Positions 1-5,560 of a DNA stretch of 8,824 nucleotides are shown here, one piece after another. The stretch is from assembly GCA_030613745.1 (NCBI GenBank), contig JAUWLK010000106.1, positions 1-8,824 on the forward strand, read 5' to 3'. Below the pieces are notes generated by a model. That model was given only the letters and a program-made list of their open reading frames with translations, was not told the origin of the DNA and did not search any database. The translations under genes were made by a program, and so were the position numbers. The stretch is from Flavobacteriaceae bacterium. Lineage in GTDB: Bacteria; Bacteroidota; Bacteroidia; Flavobacteriales; Flavobacteriaceae. The first letter of the stretch is position 1, and every line of letters begins with the position of its first letter.

Positions 1-401
1 GTTTTAATTTTTGACATTTCATTACAAAAAGTAACAATTTCATCAATGTGATCATTTGGAGCAATTTCAGATTTTAAAAAATTAAAATGTTTTAAAAAGC
101 CTTTTTTAGAAGCAAAATTTGTGGAGCCCAACATTAGTAAAAATTTTCTAATTTCTTGTTGAAAAACTATAATTAAAGCGATAAAACCACCACCTAAAAA
201 TTTACCTAATATATCACTAAGAAGCTCCATTTCAAGAGCTTGTGTTAATTTCCAAATTAAATATATGATAGCAATGCCTAAAAAAATATTGATGGCTACA
301 GTACCTCGAATTAATTTGTAGATATAAAAAAGTAAAACGGCAACTAAGACAATATCTAATATATCTAAAAAGCCGATGTTTAAAAAATTAATTGAATCCA
401 A
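1..401 (-). CDS. cdaA: Diadenylate cyclase CdaA (TIGR00159 family), N-terminal part only
   Basis: Membrane-bound diadenylate cyclase, which condenses two ATP into the second messenger c-di-AMP. The 133 visible codons show the family's N-terminal module: three hydrophobic segments (about residues 12-31, 35-54 and 63-82), with the conserved IRGTVAINIFLGI stretch between the first two and FQQEIRKFLLMLGS after the third. The catalytic DAC domain begins near residue 110 and its DGA and RHR motifs lie beyond the left edge, so activity cannot be judged here. The start is taken as TTG at 401-399: no in-frame ATG occurs before residue 58, a TAG lies upstream in frame, and the resulting N-terminus (MDSINFLNIGFLDILDIV) fits flavobacterial homologues as I remember them. 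It follows the lipoprotein gene by 29 bases and is probably the last visible gene of the LOG-folP-lipoprotein-cdaA operon. Linkage of cdaA to folP is common in Bacteroidota, unlike the cdaA-cdaR-glmM order of Firmicutes. Confidence 0.93.
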   Translation of the reverse strand, partial: MDSINFLNIGFLDILDIVLVAVLLFYIYKLIRGTVAINIFLGIAIIYLIWKLTQALEMELLSDILGKFLGGGFIALIIVFQQEIRKFLLMLGSTNFASKKGFLKHFNFLKSEIAPNDHIDEIVTFCNEMSKIK

Positions 402-430
402 TTTGATTTTAGTTTTTGTAAATTTAAGAA

Positions 431-1102
431 TTATTTTGAACTATAAATATATTCGGTTGAATGAACATTTAAATTCGTTTTTGACAACAAAGCTTTTACT
501 GACAAATAATTTTGGTAAGAAATATTTTCGTTATATTTTAAAATCACTTTATGGGTTGCTATAGTATCATTTGATTGGATATTATTTATTTTTTGATTCA
601 ATTGACTTGTTTCAATTTTTGATTGATTTAAAAACATTTTATCCTTTTGTACATCAAGTTCAATAGTTGATTCTTTTGGTAATTTTTTTAAAATATTTTT
701 GTAGTCTGTTTTTGAAAATATAAAAGTTGTATTGTTAAAATTTAAAAGTGAAATATTATTAGAATTAACATCTGCGTAACTAAAATAATTGAGCATTCCT
801 TCTTTTTTATGCATAGAATCTTTATTGCGATTTTCTTGCATTTCTTTTAAAATTGGAACAACTTTTTTCATCGTTAATCTTTTATCTATGTTGTAAATCC
901 AATGTGTATTTATTAACTTGTTATTTTTGTTTAAAATAGCTAAAGTGTCTTGTTTTTTTACTTTAAAAAAAATCCAAATACTTGAATGGTTTTGAATTTC
1001 ACTAATACCTGATATGTCAATTATTGGTAACTGTACTTCTTTTTTTTTACAACTAGAAAGAATAAATAATGTAATAATATATATGTAAAAGTATTTTTTC
1101 AT
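431..1102 (-). CDS. Small lipoprotein with ExbD/TolR-like C-terminal domain
   Basis: 223-residue predicted lipoprotein of no assigned function. The N-terminus is a type II signal peptide: MKK, a hydrophobic core, and a lipobox ILSSC with the lipidated cysteine at residue 18, followed by three lysines, which suggests a membrane-anchored protein facing the periplasm. Residues about 40-135 hold a conserved-looking part rich in aromatic residues (THWIYNID near 66, NYFSYAD near 105). Residues about 144-222 show the strand-strand-helix-strand-helix-strand order of the ExbD/TolR periplasmic domain: an LDVQKDKMFLNQ pair of strands, a helix, VILKYNENISY, the helix YLSVKALLSK, and a final strand. That resemblance is my reading of the pattern, not a search result. 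The single membrane helix with its essential Asp that defines true ExbD is absent, replaced by the lipid anchor. It lies 39 bases after folP and 29 before cdaA, so it is probably co-transcribed with both. Confidence 0.8.
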   Translation of the reverse strand: MKKYFYIYIITLFILSSCKKKEVQLPIIDISGISEIQNHSSIWIFFKVKKQDTLAILNKNNKLINTHWIYNIDKRLTMKKVVPILKEMQENRNKDSMHKKEGMLNYFSYADVNSNNISLLNFNNTTFIFSKTDYKNILKKLPKESTIELDVQKDKMFLNQSKIETSQLNQKINNIQSNDTIATHKVILKYNENISYQNYLSVKALLSKTNLNVHSTEYIYSSK

Positions 1103-1141
1103 TTGAATAATTTTTTTGTTATTGAAATTTCTAATAAATAT

Positions 1142-1969
1142 CTAGTTGTATTTTAATTTTTTAACAATTTTTATAGTTTCAACAGCTTCTTTTACATCGT
1201 GTACTCTTAAAATATTTGAACCCTGAAGTATAGCAATTGTATTGGCAACAGTTGTAGCGTTTAAAGCTTCTTCGGGAGAGATGTTTAAATATTTGTATAA
1301 CATGGATTTTCTTGAAATACCAGATAAAATAGGTAATTCTAAATGATTAAATAAGTTTAGATTATTCAATAATTCATAATTTTGATCTAATGTTTTACTA
1401 AAGCCAAATCCTACATCTAATATTATATCATTGACACCTAAGGCTCTTAACTGGTTTATTTTTATTGAGAAATAATAAATGATATCTTTTATCAAATCAT
1501 TATAGATTACATTTTGTTGCATATTTTGTGGTGTGCCCTGCATATGCATTATAATATAAGGCACTTGTAATTTTGCAATAGTTTCAAACATGTTTTTGTC
1601 TAAATTGCCGGCAGAAATATCATTAATCATACAAGCTCCAATAGCTATACTTTGTTTTGCGACTTCACTTCTAAAGGTATCAATTGAAATCAAAATTTCA
1701 GGAAAATGTTGAATAATAGTTTCTAAAATTGGTATTATGCGACTCAATTCTTCAGCTTCAGATATGTGTTTAGCACCAGGACGAGAAGAATATGCTCCAA
1801 TATCAATAAATGTAACTCCTTCAATGAGCATTTTTTCAGTATGTAAAAGAATTTTTTTTTCAGAATTGTATTTACCTCCATCATAAAAAGAATCTGGAGT
1901 AAGGTTTAAAATTCCCATGACTTTTGGAGTAGATAAATCGATAAGTTTTCCTTTGCAGTTTATGAACAT
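1142..1969 (-). CDS. folP: Dihydropteroate synthase
   Basis: Cytoplasmic enzyme of folate synthesis (EC 2.5.1.15) that joins 6-hydroxymethyl-dihydropterin diphosphate to p-aminobenzoate; it is the sulfonamide target. At 275 residues it has the normal length and a complete set of TIM-barrel motifs: VMGILNLTPDSFYDGG (17-32), FIDIGAYSSRPGA (54-66), SIDTFRS (95-101), MINDISAGN (114-122), IIMHMQGTPQNMQ (139-151), ILDVGFGFSKT (183-193), PILSGISRKSML (213-224) and the closing RVHDV (255-259). The loop reads SSRPGA instead of the STRPGA of E. coli, and NDISAG instead of NDVSGG; as I recall these are the ordinary Bacteroidota variants, not signs of resistance. The ATG at 1969 places the first strand correctly. 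It is preceded by the LOG gene (56-base gap) and followed by the lipoprotein gene (39 bases). Confidence 0.97.
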   Translation of the reverse strand: MFINCKGKLIDLSTPKVMGILNLTPDSFYDGGKYNSEKKILLHTEKMLIEGVTFIDIGAYSSRPGAKHISEAEELSRIIPILETIIQHFPEILISIDTFRSEVAKQSIAIGACMINDISAGNLDKNMFETIAKLQVPYIIMHMQGTPQNMQQNVIYNDLIKDIIYYFSIKINQLRALGVNDIILDVGFGFSKTLDQNYELLNNLNLFNHLELPILSGISRKSMLYKYLNISPEEALNATTVANTIAILQGSNILRVHDVKEAVETIKIVKKLKYN

Positions 1970-2005
1970 CTGTATATTAGGTTTCAGAATTATAGTTTTA
2001 ATTTT

Positions 2006-2026
2006 TCTACTTTCTACTTTTCACTT
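2006..2026. repeat. 7-bp short tandem repeat overlapping the LOG stop codon
   Basis: Three adjacent 7-base units on the plus strand: TCTACTT (2006-2012), TCTACTT (2013-2019) and TTCACTT (2020-2026), followed by the related TACTTAC. The array fills about half of the LOG-folP gap and touches the LOG stop codon (2026-2028). It is short and partly degenerate, so a chance low-complexity tract cannot be excluded. Confidence 0.5.
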
Positions 2027-2610
2027 TACTTACTCGCCACAGTATTAACTACTTTATTCATTTTTGGAGCCTTGTAATTATTCATTTTTTGGACTAATTC
2101 ATCAATACCTTCACTTACCAATATCATATCACGATTGTTTTGTTTTAAAAAACCTTCTTTTACCATTACATCTAATTGTTGTAGTATATGATTGAAAAAT
2201 CCTTTAGTATTTAGTATTCCAATAGGTTTGTTTTCTATGCCTAACTGACCTAATGTTAAAGCTTCAAATATTTCGTCTAAAGTCCCAAAACCACCAGCAA
2301 GGGCAATGTATCCATCAACCATTTTACTGATTTTAACTTTTCGTTTTGACATTTTTTTGGTAACAATCATTTGAGTAATATCATTATGGGCTACTTCTTC
2401 ATGTCGCAATAAATTTGGTATCACACCAATTACTTCACCTTTATTTTCTAAAATAATATCAGCAATAGCGCCCATCATACCAATTTTTCCACCACCATAT
2501 ACTAAACCAATATTATTTTGAGAAAAGTACAATCCTAATTTTTTTGCATCATTAGCATATACAGAATCAAAACCTATACTTGAACCACAAAAAACGGCTA
2601 CTCTTTTCAT
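2026..2610 (-). CDS. LOG family protein (TIGR00730 Rossmann fold), nucleotide 5'-monophosphate phosphoribohydrolase-like
   Basis: 194-residue cytoplasmic protein of the LOG ('lysine decarboxylase-like') family. Characterised members cleave the N-glycosidic bond of nucleoside 5'-monophosphates, including cytokinin ribotides, releasing base and ribose 5-phosphate; the substrate here is unknown. Visible motifs: VAVFCGSS at the N-terminus (4-11), LVYGGGKIGMMG (36-47), the M-x-KRK catalytic/phosphate region (87-91) and AGGFGTLDE (105-113), followed by EALTLGQLGIENKPIGI. The family signature is normally PGGxGTxxE; the proline is alanine here, while the glutamate is kept. The start at 2610 is preferred over an in-frame ATG at 2742: MKRVAVFCGSS is the canonical beginning, and the 44 extra residues are unlike the family and would overlap the divergent gene. 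A weak promoter candidate lies upstream on the same strand (TTG at 2660-2658, then 23 bases, then TATTTTTA ending at 2627). Probable first gene of the leftward operon. Confidence 0.92.
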   Translation of the reverse strand: MKRVAVFCGSSIGFDSVYANDAKKLGLYFSQNNIGLVYGGGKIGMMGAIADIILENKGEVIGVIPNLLRHEEVAHNDITQMIVTKKMSKRKVKISKMVDGYIALAGGFGTLDEIFEALTLGQLGIENKPIGILNTKGFFNHILQQLDVMVKEGFLKQNNRDMILVSEGIDELVQKMNNYKAPKMNKVVNTVASK

Positions 2611-2672
2611 ACAAAAAATTTTATTGTAAAAATAAACAAACCAATGATAATATATCACAAGATTTTTATAAA

Positions 2673-2697
2673 TTCGTTTCGATAAATCAAAAACGAA
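2673..2697. promoter_or_regulatory. Perfect 7-bp inverted repeat in the LOG/DUF1599 divergent region
   Basis: TTCGTTT (2673-2679) and AAACGAA (2691-2697) are exact reverse complements separated by 11 bases, inside the 111-base region between two divergent genes. Half-sites centred 18 bases apart suit an operator for a dimeric regulator, but a chance palindrome in A+T-rich DNA is quite possible. The regulator, if any, is not in the window. Confidence 0.35.
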
Positions 2698-2721
2698 AAT
2701 CTCAGTATTTATAATATTTAC

Positions 2722-3267
2722 ATGCATAAAACAATAAAACAATACGATGAAGTTACAGAGAAATGTCGCTCACTTTTTATAAAAAAAATGAATGATTATG
2801 GCAGTGCATGGCGCATTTTACGTTTACCATCTTTAACAGATCAAATTTTTATCAAGGCGCAAAGAATTCGCCAGTTACAAGAAAATAATGTTAGAAAAGT
2901 GGATGAAGATGAAATACCAGAATTTATTGGAATAATCAATTATTCTGTAATGGCATTGATACAAATTGAAAATGGAATAGTAGATAAACCTGATTTAAAT
3001 GTTGAAGAAGCAGTAAAGTTATATGATAAACATATAGCTGAAACAAAACAATTGATGGAAAATAAAAATTATGATTATGGTGAAGCGTGGCGTGAAATGA
3101 GAATTAGTTCATTGACGGATTTGATTTTGCAAAAATTACTCAGAGTTAAGCAAATTGAAAATAACCAAGGCTTAACTTTAGTTTCTGAAGGTATTGATGC
3201 GAATTATCAAGATATGATAAACTATGCTATTTTTGCTTTAATTTTGATGGAAGAGAAATTACATTAA
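2722..3267 (+). CDS. DUF1599 duplicated-domain protein
   Basis: 181-residue, probably cytoplasmic and mostly helical protein made of two copies of the DUF1599 domain. Copy 1 covers about residues 5-85 and copy 2 about 101-178. The signature is repeated in both: DYGSAWRILRLPSLTDQI (25-42) and DYGEAWREMRISSLTDLI (118-135), each followed by a basic helix (KAQRIRQL, KLLRVKQI) and a closing INYSVMALIQIE or INYAIFALILMEE. No signal peptide or membrane segment is seen. The family (PF07659) has, to my recollection, been renamed a nucleotide-modification-associated domain on the basis of comparative genomics; no reaction is established. It is divergent from the LOG nucleotide hydrolase and near folP, and the folP-DUF1599 neighbourhood recurs in Bacteroidota. 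It heads an operon, with the DoxX-like gene 31 bases downstream. The ATG at 2722 fits the family's N-terminus. Confidence 0.92.
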   Translation: MHKTIKQYDEVTEKCRSLFIKKMNDYGSAWRILRLPSLTDQIFIKAQRIRQLQENNVRKVDEDEIPEFIGIINYSVMALIQIENGIVDKPDLNVEEAVKLYDKHIAETKQLMENKNYDYGEAWREMRISSLTDLILQKLLRVKQIENNQGLTLVSEGIDANYQDMINYAIFALILMEEKLH

Positions 3268-3277
3268 TACCTCTCAC

Positions 3278-3289
3278 AAGGTACACCTT
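3278..3289. repeat. Small palindrome between DUF1599 and DoxX-like genes
   Basis: AAGGT (3278-3282) and ACCTT (3285-3289) pair around a 2-base centre. A competing pairing exists between TACCT (3268-3272) and AGGTA (3279-3283). Both are weak 5-bp stems in the 31-base gap before the ATG at 3299; they might affect translation of the downstream gene or mean nothing. Confidence 0.25.
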
Positions 3290-3298
3290 ATAAAAAAT

Positions 3299-4396
3299 AT
3301 GAATATACTTACACAAATAGTAAGATTACTTGTATCAATAACATTTATTTTTTCAGGTTTTGTTAAATTGGTAGATCCTCTGGGATCAGTATATAAATTT
3401 GAAGAATATTTTGGTGCGGATGTTTTAAATCTAGAGTTTTTAACACCGTACGCATTACAATTTTCTATAGTATTAATTATAGCTGAAATTATGTTAGGAG
3501 TTAAACTATTAGTTGGGTTTAAACCTAAAATTACTGTTTGGAGTTTGTTTATTCTTACTTTAATATTTTTATTTTTAACTTGGTTTTCGGCATATTTTGA
3601 TAAGGTTACAGACTGTGGATGTTTTGGTGATGCGATTAAATTAACTCCATGGGAAACATTTTATAAAAATATAGTATTAATAGCTTTAGTCATTTATCTC
3701 ATTATTAGAATTTATGATATTCAACCAATATTTACTAAAACTTTTGCGAAAAGAATCGCAATTTTTTCTTTTATAGTTTCCGTGTTTATTACATTTTATG
3801 TTCTTAAGCATTTACCTATAATTGATTTTAGGCCATATGCTGTTGGAAAAAGTATTCCTGAAGGAATGATAATTCCTGAAAATGCGCAAGAACCTATTTT
3901 TGAAGACACATGGATTTATAATGTTGATGGAGAAGATAAAGTATTTACAACGGAAGAAAAACCTTGGAACATAAAAGGAGCAACATTTGTTGATAGAAAA
4001 ACAAAAACAATTGAAGAAGGTTATGTGCCACCAATTCACGATTTTACCATGGAAAGAAATGGTGAAGATATTACAGATGATTTAATGCAAAAAGAACGAT
4101 TGATGTTAATAGTTGCTTATAATTTACAAAAATCAAATGATAAAGGATTGGTTAAAATAAAAGAAATTAGTGATAAAGCATTACAAAACGGTTATATAGT
4201 ATATTTTTTTTCAGCTTCAACCGAAGAAGATTTCTTGAAAATTAAAAATAATTATAAATATGATTTTGATTTACTTTTTTGTGATGAAACAACTCTAAAA
4301 ACTATTATAAGAGCAAATCCAGGGATTGTTACTTTAAATAAGGGAACAATTACTGGTAAATGGAATTGGGTTGATACAGGTAAAATTAAATTTTAA
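3299..4396 (+). CDS. DoxX-like membrane protein with thioredoxin-like C-terminal domain (BT_3928 family)
   Basis: 365-residue inner-membrane protein. The N-terminal half is a DoxX/MauE-like four-helix bundle with a fifth helix: hydrophobic segments near residues 7-25, 52-73, 79-98, 123-139 and 152-169. The GFVKLVDPLG motif (20-29) follows the first helix, and the paired-cysteine motif DCGCFGD (105-111) sits after the third, as in MauE-type proteins that exchange electrons with thiol partners. The soluble C-terminal part (about 175-365) ends in a stretch resembling a thioredoxin fold (LMLIVAYNL near 269, IVYFFSAST near 299, and ANPGIVTL with a cis-Pro-like position near 344), but the expected CxxC is missing and only one cysteine (FCDE) is seen there. 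A thiol-redox or cell-envelope role is an inference; the family has no firm function. It lies 31 bases after DUF1599 and 14 bases before fluC, so a three-gene operon is likely. Confidence 0.88.
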   Translation: MNILTQIVRLLVSITFIFSGFVKLVDPLGSVYKFEEYFGADVLNLEFLTPYALQFSIVLIIAEIMLGVKLLVGFKPKITVWSLFILTLIFLFLTWFSAYFDKVTDCGCFGDAIKLTPWETFYKNIVLIALVIYLIIRIYDIQPIFTKTFAKRIAIFSFIVSVFITFYVLKHLPIIDFRPYAVGKSIPEGMIIPENAQEPIFEDTWIYNVDGEDKVFTTEEKPWNIKGATFVDRKTKTIEEGYVPPIHDFTMERNGEDITDDLMQKERLMLIVAYNLQKSNDKGLVKIKEISDKALQNGYIVYFFSASTEEDFLKIKNNYKYDFDLLFCDETTLKTIIRANPGIVTLNKGTITGKWNWVDTGKIKF

Positions 4397-4410
4397 AAAT
4401 ATAAGTTTAT

Positions 4411-4782
4411 ATGAAACAAGCTTTGTTTGTATTTTTAGGTGGTGGTTTGGGAAGTGTTGCCAGATATTTATTAAGTTTGAAATTCAATAATTATGAAAAT
4501 GCTCTTCCTTATGGCACTCTATTAGCTAATATTTTGGGAAGCTTGTTTATAGGAATAATTTTTGGTTTTATGGCAAAGACTGGTAATTTATCTGAAAAAC
4601 ATTCTTTATTACTAGCCACAGGTTTTTGTGGTGGATTTACAACGTTTTCAACTTTTATTTATGAAAATTATTTATTTATAAAGGATGGCGATTATTTTGG
4701 CTTTTTACCGTATTTGGCTGTCACTTTTATTTTGGGATTTGCAGCCCTATTTTTAGGTTTGTATTTGGTTAAAATGTTTTAA
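4411..4782 (+). CDS. fluC: Fluc-type fluoride ion channel CrcB
   Basis: 123-residue inner-membrane protein of the CrcB/Fluc family, which forms dual-topology homodimers that let toxic fluoride leave the cell. Four hydrophobic segments are visible, and the hallmark motifs are intact: GGGLGSVARY (10-19), GTLLANILGSLFIG (35-48) with the pore-lining Asn at 40, and GFCGGFTTFSTF (71-82) carrying the Na+-site glycine-rich turn and the pore phenylalanines. The length is normal for a single-gene homodimer; no second crcB copy is present, in contrast to tandem crcB pairs of some Gram-positives. It starts 14 bases after the DoxX-like stop and is probably expressed from that operon. No fluoride riboswitch is recognisable ahead of it, and the short gap leaves no room for one. 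Confidence 0.96.
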   Translation: MKQALFVFLGGGLGSVARYLLSLKFNNYENALPYGTLLANILGSLFIGIIFGFMAKTGNLSEKHSLLLATGFCGGFTTFSTFIYENYLFIKDGDYFGFLPYLAVTFILGFAALFLGLYLVKMF

Positions 4783-4836
4783 TTGAGTTAAAAGTTTAGT
4801 TGCCATAGGTATTATAATTTTTAAATTTTTTCATTC

Positions 4837-4868
4837 TCAAATCGTCAAATTTTCAAATCATCAAATCA
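4837..4868. repeat. 8-bp tandem repeat, four units, abutting the DUF1684 stop codon
   Basis: TCAAAT recurs exactly every eight bases at 4837, 4845, 4853 and 4861. The units are TCAAATCG, TCAAATTT, TCAAATCA and TCAAATCA. The array ends one base before the DUF1684 stop codon (4871-4869), so in that mRNA the stop is followed directly by TGATTTGA units. It lies in the 86-base gap between the convergent fluC and DUF1684 genes. Unit number could vary by replication slippage. Confidence 0.75.
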
Positions 4869-5474
4869 CTAATGTTCCTTATAAGCTTTCACACCTGCAT
4901 TAATTTCAACATTTAGTTGATTTGCCTTTGGAGGAATAGGGCAAGAATATTTATGATTATAGGCACAATAAGGATTGTAAGCCTTATTAAAATTGATTAT
5001 TGTTGTATCTCCTTCAGGAATTTTTAAATCAATATATCTTCCTCCACCATAACTTGTTACTGCATTTGTTTTGTCAGTAAATGGTAAAAATAAATAATCT
5101 TCATAATCAGTAGTTAATATTAACTTTTGATTTTGATAAATTTCTAAATTGTATTCAATTCCTTTAATTTTAAAAGTTGCAATTGCGTATAATTTGTAAA
5201 CAGGTAATCTATCAGTTGTTGTTTTCATGCCAAAAGATTTACTGTTTTTGATAAAATTTAATTTTGCCTCAACTATATAAGCAGTATCAATTGGGAAAAA
5301 ATCAATTGATTTAAATGTTTTAAAATCTTCTTCTGTTAAAGGACTTTCTTCTTTATTAGCAAATTCTTTATTTAATTTTTGTTGAAATTTTTGAGAATCT
5401 TTTACATTTTTATTTTCTTGTGCAGATAATTGAAGTGTAATAAGACATATTAAAATGATTATGAATTTTTTCAT
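4869..5474 (-). CDS. DUF1684 domain secreted protein
   Basis: 201-residue exported protein of the DUF1684 family (PF07920), function unknown. The N-terminus is a Sec signal peptide (MKK, hydrophobic core, probable cleavage after LSA or SAQ near residue 18-19). There is no lipobox cysteine, so a soluble periplasmic or secreted protein is expected. The C-terminal two thirds show the family core: YLFLPFTDKT (127-136), SYGGGRYIDL (141-150), INFNKAYNPYCAYN (160-173) and YSCPIPPKANQL (176-187). The two cysteines at 170 and 178 could form a disulfide or a metal site. The end reads INAGVKAYKEH; other members as I recall have AGEK, so the acidic position is changed to valine. It is a single gene, convergent with fluC and divergent from the MFS gene, with a promoter candidate 57 bases upstream of its ATG. 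Confidence 0.92.
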   Translation of the reverse strand: MKKFIIILICLITLQLSAQENKNVKDSQKFQQKLNKEFANKEESPLTEEDFKTFKSIDFFPIDTAYIVEAKLNFIKNSKSFGMKTTTDRLPVYKLYAIATFKIKGIEYNLEIYQNQKLILTTDYEDYLFLPFTDKTNAVTSYGGGRYIDLKIPEGDTTIINFNKAYNPYCAYNHKYSCPIPPKANQLNVEINAGVKAYKEH

Positions 5475-5523
5475 CTTTAAATTAGTTTATTGAATATTAC
5501 TATAATTTTAAGTGATAACAGAG

Positions 5524-5556
5524 TTTGTATTAAAGATACTGAAATAATTATCTTTA
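5524..5556 (+). promoter_or_regulatory. Bacteroidota-type promoter candidate for the MFS gene
   Basis: TTTG (5524-5527), 21 bases, then TATCTTTA (5549-5556), one mismatch from the Bacteroidota -7 consensus TAnnTTTG. Only four bases separate it from the ATG at 5561, so transcription would begin at or just inside the start codon and the mRNA would be leaderless, unless the true promoter lies elsewhere. Confidence 0.45.
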
Positions 5557-5560
5557 CAAA
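5531..5560 (-). promoter_or_regulatory. Bacteroidota-type promoter candidate for the DUF1684 gene, face to face with the MFS promoter
   Basis: On the minus strand TTTG (5560-5557) is followed after 18 bases by TATCTTTA (5538-5531), leaving about 50 bases of leader before the ATG at 5474. TAAAGATA (5531-5538) and TATCTTTA (5549-5556) form an exact 8-bp inverted repeat with a 10-base spacer, so the element could equally be an operator. Confidence 0.45.

Noticed and set aside
376..564. 62-residue open frame on the plus strand
   Set aside because: It lies antisense to the lipoprotein end and the cdaA start, shows no family features, and is explained by A+T-rich sequence.
1142..1969. Sulfonamide-resistant (sul-like) dihydropteroate synthase
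   Set aside because: The SSRPGA and NDISAG variants fit ordinary Bacteroidota folP, and the gene sits in its usual chromosomal context without mobile elements.
2611..2742. In-frame upstream extension of the LOG protein by 44 residues from an ATG at 2742
   Set aside because: The extra residues are rich in Phe, Tyr and Ile, look like translated A+T-rich intergenic DNA, and would overlap the divergent DUF1599 gene; the family begins at MKRVAVFCGSS.
3812..4039. 75-residue open frame on the minus strand
   Set aside because: It is antisense to the DoxX-like gene, has a composition heavy in Cys, Phe and Asn, and no recognisable domain.
4397..4410. Fluoride riboswitch ahead of fluC
   Set aside because: Only 14 bases separate fluC from the preceding gene, too few for the aptamer, and no matching motif is seen in the operon leader.
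4783..4836. Terminator between the convergent fluC and DUF1684 genes
   Set aside because: Only A+T-rich runs are present; no stem of convincing strength can be drawn.
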